Shown here piece after piece: positions 1 to 5,038 of a DNA stretch of 8,136 nucleotides. Position 1 is the stretch's first letter; the number at the start of each line of letters is the position of its first letter. This DNA is from Acidobacteriota bacterium (lineage in GTDB: Bacteria > Acidobacteriota > Blastocatellia > Pyrinomonadales > Pyrinomonadaceae), in NCBI GenBank assembly GCA_003222835.1, contig QHXE01000388.1, forward strand, positions 1 to 8,136. Direction: 5' to 3'. The translations under genes were made by a program, and so were the position numbers. The notes beneath the pieces are model-generated. The model had not been told where the DNA came from, ran no database searches, and was given only the letters and a program-made list of their open reading frames with translations.

Positions 1-85
1 AGATCTCGTCCTCCACTTTTCAGCAACCTGCTTGTTAAATGCTCCTCCTCTTGAGAGGTGGGAGATGCTTTTCGCGAACTTTCGT

Positions 86-114
86 TTGGGAAATTTGCGC
101 AAGCAAGTTAGAAT
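86..114 (+). promoter_or_regulatory. Candidate sigma-70 promoter for the methyltransferase gene
   Basis: A TTGGGA hexamer (86-91, 4 of 6 matches to TTGACA) is followed after 17 nt by TAGAAT (109-114, 5 of 6 to TATAAT). Transcription would start near 121, giving a leader of about 70 nt before the ATG at 194. Matched by eye; the spacing is ideal, but single matches of this quality also occur by chance, and the organism's sigma-factor preference is unknown. Confidence 0.4.
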
Positions 115-193
115 GGCGACGCTTTTTATGTCGGTGGAAACACCAGTCTCGCGTTTATGCGAAGGCGGGATTGGGCATAATGCGAGGTTTTGA

Positions 194-847
194 ATGGCCG
201 AATACGTCCTGACCGCAACCAAGAATAGTACCCGCCCGGGATCTTTCTACGACCGCATCGAGCGTTTCTATGATTTGACGTTCAAGCTCAACGGCTATGG
301 GCGCTCGCTCGACCAATACTTCGAAGCGCATCCGCTGCCGATCTTCCCCGACGCGAGAATTCTTGATGCGGGATGTGGGACAGGCACACTTACGCTGGCT
401 CTGCTCAGAACCGTCAAAGCTCCAGTCAAATTAATGGCACTTGATCTTTCGGGTTCGTCAATGGCCACAGCGAAGAAGTATGTCAATAAGAACAACTCGC
501 AACAGCAGCCAGTCCGCTTCACACAGGGAAATATCCTGGCGCTACCATATGCCGATGAAGCGTTTGATTTGGTGGTAACCAGCGGCGTGCTGGAATACGT
601 GGCGCTCGATGAGGGATTGAGCGAATTGGCGCGCGTGATTTCACGGGGCGGTTATCTGCTTCAATTACCGATGCGTCCTTCTCTCGTCACGTCTCTTTTG
701 GAAATGCTCTTTCGATTCAAGGCGCACCCAATGCGCGAAGTTTCCGAGACCACCGATCGATATTTTCAGCTCGTCAGCGATTATCGCTTCCCACCTTTTC
801 ATGTTATTGGCTGGTCAAGATCAGCCGTGCTCGCGCAGAAAATTTAG
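194..847 (+). CDS. Class I SAM-dependent methyltransferase (UbiE/Methyltransf_11 type)
   Basis: This 217-residue cytoplasmic protein should transfer a methyl group from S-adenosylmethionine to an unidentified small molecule. The Rossmann-fold signatures are in order: motif I ILDAGCGTG at residues 56-64 (SAM glycine loop), an acidic end of strand 2 in MALDLS (Asp84, expected to bind the ribose), the LPYADEAFDLVVTSGVLEYV segment at 117-136 (post-motif and motif III region), and RGGYLL at 151-156. The N-terminal stretch RPGSFYDRIERFYDLTFKLNG resembles the entry helices of UbiE-like enzymes. The length is normal for a single-domain member and the C terminus appears intact. The ATG at 194 has GAGG at 184-187 with 6 nt spacing, and a TGA lies directly before the ATG in the same frame, so no longer start is possible. 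It is the only plus-strand gene and converges on the dehydrogenase gene 48 nt away. Methyltransferase activity is secure from the motifs; the substrate (quinone, lipid, other) cannot be read from the sequence. Confidence 0.9.
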   Translation: MAEYVLTATKNSTRPGSFYDRIERFYDLTFKLNGYGRSLDQYFEAHPLPIFPDARILDAGCGTGTLTLALLRTVKAPVKLMALDLSGSSMATAKKYVNKNNSQQQPVRFTQGNILALPYADEAFDLVVTSGVLEYVALDEGLSELARVISRGGYLLQLPMRPSLVTSLLEMLFRFKAHPMREVSETTDRYFQLVSDYRFPPFHVIGWSRSAVLAQKI

Positions 848-848
848 G

Positions 849-887
849 AGCGCAAGCAGCGCTGTGTGCGGTCCGCAGGCATCCTGC
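849..887. terminator. Hairpin cluster between convergent genes, possible bidirectional terminator or REP-like remnant
   Basis: The 48-nt gap between the convergent stop codons holds three short hairpins: AGCGC/GCGCT around a 5-nt loop (849-863), TGCG/CGCA around 3 nt (867-877), and GCAGG/CCTGC around CAT (875-887). The second and third overlap and are mutually exclusive. No run of T follows on either strand, so this is not a canonical intrinsic terminator. The third hairpin, a perfect stem with a 3-nt loop, has the same form as the hairpins in the large inverted repeat at 7549-7679, though its sequence differs. Confidence 0.3.
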
Positions 888-895
888 CCGCGCAT

Positions 896-2038
896 TCACT
901 TCACTGGCACTAATCTCAAAATCCGATCGTCATCCTTTGCAGGCGAACCTCGCCCATCGCGATTCGATGTCGAAAAATAGATAAACCCATCCGGCCCTTC
1001 CGCGATGTCGCGTATCCGCCCATATTTCTTTTCCAAAAGATTCTCCTGGCTCACAACTTGTCGGCCATTAAGCACTACCCGAATGATGCGCGTCCCAACC
1101 AGGCAGCCAAAGAAAAAATTGTTCTTGAACTGCGGAAACTGCGAGTTGCGATAAAACATGCCGCTGGCGGGCGCACATGCCGGCGTGTATTCCAACACTG
1201 GCGATTCCATGCCTTCGTGAGTCGCGCGATGATGAATCACCGGCCAGCCGTAATTCTTGCCCCGCTCGAGAATGTTGACTTCATCGCCTCCACCCGGGCC
1301 ATCGAAGCCGCTCGGACCATGTTCAGTCTCCCATAACAAATTCGTGCCCGGCTGAAAGTCGATTCCTTGCCCGTTGCGATTACCGTAAGTCCAAATCTCT
1401 GAGCGTGCATTGGGCCGGCCCACAAATGGATTGTCGTTCGGAACACTGCCATCGTCATTCACCCGCAAAGTTTTTCCCGCCAACGAATCAAGCTGTTGCG
1501 CCAACTCACGCTCGGTCGCGTCGCCCGTCGTTATATAGAGCTTTCCGTCAGGACCGAATCGCAGGCGGCATCCGGCGTGAAACTGCGCCGCGGGAATGTT
1601 CTCTACGATGACCTTTCGATCGGTGAAGCCGTTCGGTGTTTCGCGATAGCGAACCACGCGCACCTGTTGGCCATTCGCGTTGTAGGCGTACGAGAGATAG
1701 AGCAGATGATTCGAAGCAAACTGCGGATGCAGTGCGATGCTCATCAACCCACTCTCGCCTTTAGGCTCAACGTCAGGAACCACAAACAGCGGCTCTGGCC
1801 GCAGCCTCCCATTTTCGTAAACGCGTACGCGGCCCGGCCGCTCAGTGAAAATCATGCGCCCATCCGGCGCCCAAACGATCGACCAGGGGACTTGAAGATT
1901 TTCCACGACAGTTTCAACTTTGAAACTGGTCTGTGATTGAGGCGAGCTTTCAATGTCACCCGAACCCTTTCCCGGATGACTACAAGCCATCGCAAACAAA
2001 GTGACCAAGTAGAGTAATGCCGAGTACATTGATTTCAT
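896..2038 (-). CDS. PQQ-dependent sugar dehydrogenase family protein (GSDH/sorbosone dehydrogenase), probable lipoprotein
   Basis: This 380-residue protein belongs to the glucose/sorbosone dehydrogenase family of six-bladed beta-propellers, which oxidise aldose sugars with pyrroloquinoline quinone and pass electrons to the respiratory chain or a soluble acceptor. Family blocks appear in order: FTERPGRVRV (64-73), GLMSIALHPQF (97-107), HAGCRLRFGPDGKLYITTGD (154-173) with His154 as the expected general base, LAGKTLRVNDDGSVPNDNPF (186-205), YGNRNGQGID (218-227) with Arg221 expected at the PQQ, and EHGPSGFDGPGGGDEVN (239-255) for cofactor and Ca binding. The N terminus has a hydrophobic export signal (residues 5-18) ending FAMAC, so Cys19 could be lipidated; position -3 is Ala rather than the usual Leu, so the lipobox is imperfect. 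It therefore acts in the periplasm or on a membrane. Start choice is uncertain: ATG codons occur at 2038 and 2029 with no strong SD, and either leaves a signal peptide. A CATAAT -10-like hexamer lies at 2061-2066 on this strand without a good -35. The gene stands alone; no PQQ biosynthesis gene is visible. Confidence 0.9.
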   Translation of the reverse strand: MKSMYSALLYLVTLFAMACSHPGKGSGDIESSPQSQTSFKVETVVENLQVPWSIVWAPDGRMIFTERPGRVRVYENGRLRPEPLFVVPDVEPKGESGLMSIALHPQFASNHLLYLSYAYNANGQQVRVVRYRETPNGFTDRKVIVENIPAAQFHAGCRLRFGPDGKLYITTGDATERELAQQLDSLAGKTLRVNDDGSVPNDNPFVGRPNARSEIWTYGNRNGQGIDFQPGTNLLWETEHGPSGFDGPGGGDEVNILERGKNYGWPVIHHRATHEGMESPVLEYTPACAPASGMFYRNSQFPQFKNNFFFGCLVGTRIIRVVLNGRQVVSQENLLEKKYGRIRDIAEGPDGFIYFSTSNRDGRGSPAKDDDRILRLVPVK

Positions 2039-2158
2039 CTCACTAGTTTGACGCCATTACATTATGAAAGCTTCCATCCTCAGCCCGAATGGAATACCTT
2101 TTGAAACCACGCTTGTATTGACAATCCAAGCATCAGCGGCCCAGCAGCCCTTCCACCT

Positions 2159-2185
2159 TCTGCGTAATCTGCGAAATCTGCGGAC
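2159..2185. repeat. Three tandem 9-nt units, TCTGCGNAN type
   Basis: The units TCTGCGTAA, TCTGCGAAA and TCTGCGGAC run head to tail in the intergenic space after the CBS gene (before the dehydrogenase gene in the reading direction). I recall similar TCTGCG/CGCAGA tandem patterns as dispersed intergenic sequence in many environmental bacteria. The rest of the 2039-2212 gap shows nothing else I can support. Confidence 0.5.
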
Positions 2186-2212
2186 CCTTTTCTCCCGCTA
2201 TCTGCCGCCTGC

Positions 2213-2635
2213 TCACTGAGAAATATACTCATGCAGCAACTTCAACTCATCACCCTGCTCACTCAACTGCACTCTTAACAGATCGCGAATCGAAAGCATG
2301 CCGACAAACTTTTCGCCATCGACGACGGGCAGGTGACGGCTTCCGATTTTCTCCATTCGTTCGAGGGCTTGATGCGGTGTTTCGTCGCAACGGATCACCG
2401 CGCGCAACTCGCTGATCACTTCGCCCAGTCGGATAGCCGCCGCGTCACGCCGCAACACAACTACACGGCTCAGCAGGTCCCGCTCCGAGAAGACCCCTAT
2501 TAACTTACCTTCGTCGTTCAGGACACATACAGCACCAATCTTTCGCTCCGCCATAAACTCCGCCGCCTCCAGCACACTGGCTGAGGCGCGCAAAGAATAC
2601 GGCTCGCGATCCTGGATGACATCTCGGATAAACAT
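2213..2635 (-). CDS. Stand-alone tandem CBS-domain protein
   Basis: This protein of about 140 residues consists almost wholly of two CBS motifs forming one Bateman module. Counting from the upstream ATG at 2641, CBS1 covers about residues 14-64, ending GVFSERDLL (49-57), and CBS2 about 78-126, ending GMLSIRDLL (114-122); both carry the S-x-RD signature found at the nucleotide-binding edge. Such pairs usually bind AMP, ATP or SAM and act as sensors or inhibitors of partner proteins; the partner is unknown because no enzyme domain is fused. I place the start at 2635 rather than 2641: the perfect SD AGGAGG (2643-2648) lies only 1 nt from the ATG at 2641 but 7 nt from the ATG at 2635 (MFIRDVI). 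No signal peptide or membrane segment is present, so it is cytoplasmic. It has its own strong promoter upstream and a terminator-like hairpin separates it from the hydrolase genes, so it is probably transcribed alone. Confidence 0.9.
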   Translation of the reverse strand: MFIRDVIQDREPYSLRASASVLEAAEFMAERKIGAVCVLNDEGKLIGVFSERDLLSRVVVLRRDAAAIRLGEVISELRAVIRCDETPHQALERMEKIGSRHLPVVDGEKFVGMLSIRDLLRVQLSEQGDELKLLHEYISQ

Positions 2636-2642
2636 CGTCATG

Positions 2643-2648
2643 CCTCCT
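2643..2648 (-). promoter_or_regulatory. Perfect Shine-Dalgarno AGGAGG that selects the CBS gene start
   Basis: On the minus strand AGGAGG is followed by C, then ATGACGATG. Spacing is 1 nt to the first ATG (2641) and 7 nt to the second (2635). The second ATG is therefore the functional start by normal spacing rules, shortening the protein by two residues. Confidence 0.7.
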
Positions 2649-2660
2649 GCTAACTCTTTC

Positions 2661-2675
2661 GACCGCCTTTCGGTC
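2661..2675 (-). promoter_or_regulatory. Hairpin in the CBS gene 5' leader
   Basis: GACCG (2661-2665) pairs with CGGTC (2671-2675) around a 5-nt loop, reading AAAGG on the transcript strand. It lies 12 nt upstream of the SD, inside the predicted leader of about 50 nt. A role in mRNA stability or control of initiation is possible but not shown. Confidence 0.35.
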
Positions 2676-2699
2676 TATTGCTACGCTTTAAGTGCGAGC

Positions 2700-2728
2700 A
2701 TTATATGAGAAGTCGGGAACGGTGTCTC
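2700..2728 (-). promoter_or_regulatory. Sigma-70-type promoter for the CBS gene
   Basis: On the minus strand GAGACA (2723-2728, 4 of 6 to TTGACA) is followed by exactly 17 nt and a perfect TATAAT (2700-2705). Transcription would begin near 2693, leaving a leader of about 50-60 nt. This is the best promoter match seen in the window. Confidence 0.6.
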
Positions 2729-2740
2729 TAGTGAAAGGTT

Positions 2741-2775
2741 AATAAATTGGTGACAAGTTCCGCGAATACCACCAA
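2741..2775 (-). terminator. Candidate intrinsic terminator of the hydrolase operon
   Basis: Read on the minus strand, TTGGTG (2770-2775) pairs with CACCAA (2747-2752), with up to three further wobble or AU pairs inside, and is followed by TTTATT (2741-2746). The loop is long and the T-tract interrupted, so strength is doubtful. Its place, about 120 nt after the hydrolase stop and just before the CBS promoter, fits a transcription-unit boundary. The rest of the 2776-2894 gap holds nothing I can support. Confidence 0.4.
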
Positions 2776-2894
2776 CTTCAGTCGATCGGTTCCTCAAGTT
2801 GAGCCTAATGCATGAGTTGGCTGGACCGAGAGCAGGCCCTTCAGTGCTGTGCACGCGCGATGTTCCGAAGAGGTCTCAAAGGCCCAATCGCGTC

Positions 2895-3929
2895 TCACAA
2901 AATCCTAACCCGGGACAGCTTTTGAACTTTTTCGATCTCGTCGATAACGGCTTGCGAACGGGTAAAAGGAATTTGATGGCCCGTCTTTGGCAAGAGGATC
3001 AAGCGTGATTTCGGCAGGGCCTGATGCAGGCGCTCGGCGTTATCTTTCTCCGGGACGATCAAATCAGAATCGCCGGCCAGGATCGACACGGGAATGGTAA
3101 TCTCAGGATACCGAGGACTCAATCGTTTCAAAGAATCATTCAGCGATACTTCATCGAGTGAGTACGCCTTTATTTTCTTTGGCCTGGTCCATTCAGAGAG
3201 CACGGACCGCAGATAATTCTTCGGCACCGGATCCGGCGAAAATGCTTTTTTCAATTCGCTGCGCACGAAAGTGGCCGCAAACAAAGGCGTCAACACAAAG
3301 TTCACCGCGTCGCCGATCACCGGCACAGCGGGAAGCTCGCTCACCAACGAAACATCCTGGCTTTCATAAACCGCCGGAGCAACCAGCACGACCCCAGCTA
3401 TTTCTTGCGGATAATTGATCGCATAGACAAGCGCCAGCGCGCCGCCCCAGGAATGACCGACAACAATCGGGCGCTCGACATGGAGTTGCTTGAGCGCGTC
3501 GTGAAGCAAACGCGCCTGAACTTCGACGGTTACGTCGACATGCTTCGGCCGCTCGCTGCGACCATGGCCCGGACGATCGAAAGCGATGGCCCTATGAAGT
3601 GCTGAAAGCGGACCAAACACCCGCGTCCAATCCTGACCTGAACCGGGATTGCCGTGAATAAGAACCACTGGCCGGCCCTCACCCTTGATGACAAAATGCA
3701 GGCGCGTGCCATCAACGGTCACGAATTTTGAGATGTACGTTGAACGCTCCGATTGAATCTTCAGGCCGGAGTTTCGAAGCCTGTCGGCGTTAACCTTCGC
3801 GCTGATTTCAGCGTTGAGGCTTGCGCGCGAATCATCCGAAAGATCAGCCGAAAGATTCTGCGCGCTCTGCGATTGAGAGCTCGACAGGAGCAATCCGCTA
3901 CCCAGCACTAGTTGAACGCCGAACTTCAT
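2895..3929 (-). CDS. Secreted alpha/beta-hydrolase, downstream copy of a tandem pair
   Basis: This 344-residue alpha/beta-hydrolase-fold enzyme has a full serine-hydrolase triad. HGNPGSGQDW (92-101) forms the oxyanion-hole loop, FDRPGHGRSERP (117-128) is the usual following strand and turn, GHSWGG (158-163) is the nucleophile elbow with Ser160, GDSDLIVP (286-293) provides the acid (probably Asp289), and KTGHQIPF (315-322) the base His318. Residues about 188-255 form the variable cap that sets specificity; an ester or epoxide/halide-type substrate cannot be told apart by reading, though a Ser nucleophile argues against haloalkane dehalogenase and epoxide hydrolase, which use Asp. The N terminus has a hydrophobic core (residues 4-15) and a plausible SQSA cleavage site near residue 23, then a polar linker to about residue 66, so export is likely. 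The ATG at 3929 has GAGGG (3937-3941) at 7 nt. It lies 48 nt downstream of a paralogue about 65% identical over 272 residues (counted by hand), and is probably cotranscribed with it. Confidence 0.9.
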   Translation of the reverse strand: MKFGVQLVLGSGLLLSSSQSQSAQNLSADLSDDSRASLNAEISAKVNADRLRNSGLKIQSERSTYISKFVTVDGTRLHFVIKGEGRPVVLIHGNPGSGQDWTRVFGPLSALHRAIAFDRPGHGRSERPKHVDVTVEVQARLLHDALKQLHVERPIVVGHSWGGALALVYAINYPQEIAGVVLVAPAVYESQDVSLVSELPAVPVIGDAVNFVLTPLFAATFVRSELKKAFSPDPVPKNYLRSVLSEWTRPKKIKAYSLDEVSLNDSLKRLSPRYPEITIPVSILAGDSDLIVPEKDNAERLHQALPKSRLILLPKTGHQIPFTRSQAVIDEIEKVQKLSRVRIL

Positions 3930-3977
3930 GGAGAAACCCTCAGTCCCGAGACATTTTCAGCAGCATACGCCGACCCG

Positions 3978-4907
3978 CTATCGCAGGCCGTTCTGACTCA
4001 CGGTCGCAACCGCCCGCAGTGCTGACACGTGGTCGATGGCTTCGACAACCGCTTCGGGGCGCGTGAAGGGAATTTGGTGGCCGGTCTTTTCCAGAATGAT
4101 CAGTTCAGAGTGGGGGAGGGTTTCGTGCAGGCGATGGGCGTTCTCTTTGGCGGGGACGATCAGGTCTGAGTCGCCCGTAATGATCGTGACGGGAACGCGA
4201 ATATTTGGGTAACGTGAAGTGAATTCCGGGAGAGAGTCATTCAGCAGCGCATCGTCGACGGAATACCACTTGACCTTCTTCGGCCGTGTCCATTCAGCGA
4301 GGACGTGCCGCAGATAGTTCTTTGGAACGCGATCCGGCGCAAAGGCCTTTGCAATATCGGTCCGCACCAGCCAAGCCGCTAGCAGTGGCGTAAATAGAAG
4401 ATTCAAAACATCACCAATGACTGGCCAGCCCGGAGCTTTGCTGAGAAAAGAAACGCCGTCATCGCTGTCGAAGGCTGCGGGCGCCAGCAGGACTGCACCG
4501 GCCAGTTCATTCGGGAACGCTAGCGCATACGCCAATGCCAGCGAGCCTCCCCAGGAATGACCGACAATAATGGGCATCTCAACATTGAGTTCCTTCAGTG
4601 CGCTGTTAAGCATCTGTGCCTGCACCTCGACGGTTATGTCACGATGGTTGGGACGATCACTGTGGCCGTGGCCGGGACGATCGAAGGCAAATGCGCAATA
4701 ATGAGACGATATAGGACCGTATAGTCTCGACCAATCCTGACAAGAGCCCGGATTACCATGAATCAAGACGACCGGACGACCGGCGCCTTTGATTACGAAA
4801 TGCAGACGCGCGCCGTCGACCGTGACGAATTTCGATTGAGCCTGAGGATAGTGGTGAGCGACGCGAGAAGCGACATAACGCTGCTTGAGTCTTCCGGTTA
4901 CATTCAC
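3978..4907 (-). CDS. Alpha/beta-hydrolase without signal peptide, upstream copy of a tandem pair
   Basis: This 309-residue paralogue of the neighbouring hydrolase keeps every catalytic element: HGNPGSCQDW (50-59), FDRPGHGHSDRP (75-86), GHSWGG (116-121) with nucleophile Ser118, GDSDLIVP (245-252) with Asp248, and KTGHQIPF (274-281) with His277. Strongly shared cap-region blocks include VPKNYLR and EWTRPKK, suggesting related substrates. Similarity to the other copy begins at SKFVTVDG (residue 25); the first 24 residues are basic and polar, with no export signal, so this copy looks cytoplasmic. The only possible start is GTG at 4907: an in-frame TAA lies 12 codons upstream, no other start codon occurs between, and there is no good SD. 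A 16-codon ORF (4954-4904) ends in TGA overlapping this GTG, which suggests translational coupling, or else a frameshift that cut off the true N terminus. A TAAAAT -10-like hexamer at 4988-4993 lacks a good -35. The exact substrate is unknown. Confidence 0.87.
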   Translation of the reverse strand: MNVTGRLKQRYVASRVAHHYPQAQSKFVTVDGARLHFVIKGAGRPVVLIHGNPGSCQDWSRLYGPISSHYCAFAFDRPGHGHSDRPNHRDITVEVQAQMLNSALKELNVEMPIIVGHSWGGSLALAYALAFPNELAGAVLLAPAAFDSDDGVSFLSKAPGWPVIGDVLNLLFTPLLAAWLVRTDIAKAFAPDRVPKNYLRHVLAEWTRPKKVKWYSVDDALLNDSLPEFTSRYPNIRVPVTIITGDSDLIVPAKENAHRLHETLPHSELIILEKTGHQIPFTRPEAVVEAIDHVSALRAVATVSQNGLR

Positions 4908-4954
4908 GATTGGTGCAGCTCTCTCGGTGCATCCCCGATGTTAGTGGTAGCCAT
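4904..4954 (-). CDS. Possible 16-codon leader ORF coupled to the upstream hydrolase
   Basis: ATG at 4954 opens a short frame translating to MATTNIGDAPRELHQS, ending in TGA at 4904-4906. The TGA overlaps the GTG start of the hydrolase (GTGA), the classic arrangement for translational coupling. No clear SD precedes it. It could equally be the real N terminus of the hydrolase displaced by an indel, or chance. Confidence 0.25.
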   Translation of the reverse strand: MATTNIGDAPRELHQS

Positions 4955-4962
4955 ACGCGTCT

Positions 4963-4986
4963 AACCACAGAGACAGAGAGGCACAG
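4963..4986. repeat. CAGAG-type dispersed intergenic repeat, copy 1
   Basis: The stretch begins AACCACAGAGACAGAG and continues GGCACAG, a degenerate run of CAGAG units in the gap between the DUF2156 and hydrolase genes. A related stretch in the same orientation occurs at 7525-7549. I recall AACCACAGAG-type sequence as a widespread non-coding repeat in environmental bacterial genomes. The rest of 4987-5038 shows nothing further I can support. Confidence 0.45.
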
Positions 4987-5038
4987 AATTTTAGGGGGAA
5001 AATCTTCGTTCGGCCAGGGGAGACCACGCTAACGCAAA

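Noticed and set aside
42..64. Imperfect hairpin CTCC..CCTC/GAGG..GGAG near the left edge as a terminator
   Set aside because: Two 4-bp stems split by an internal loop and only a short T run afterwards; too weak to call.
1496..1936. 146-codon plus-strand frame opposite the sugar dehydrogenase
   Set aside because: No motif or SD; fully inside a well-supported gene on the other strand.
2132..2215. 27-codon minus-strand frame with GTG overlapping the CBS stop
   Set aside because: Its middle is simply the translated TCTGCG 9-nt repeat; too short and without a known counterpart.
2799..3008. 69-codon plus-strand frame at the end of the secreted hydrolase
   Set aside because: Antisense to the hydrolase C terminus in its second half; no SD and no recognisable protein feature.
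2895..4907. The hydrolase pair considered as haloalkane dehalogenases or epoxide hydrolases
   Set aside because: Those use an Asp nucleophile; both copies here have GHSWGG with Ser at the elbow.
4963..4986. CAGAG run considered as a CRISPR-like or binding-site array
   Set aside because: Units are too short and irregular, with no spacers; better explained as a degenerate dispersed repeat.
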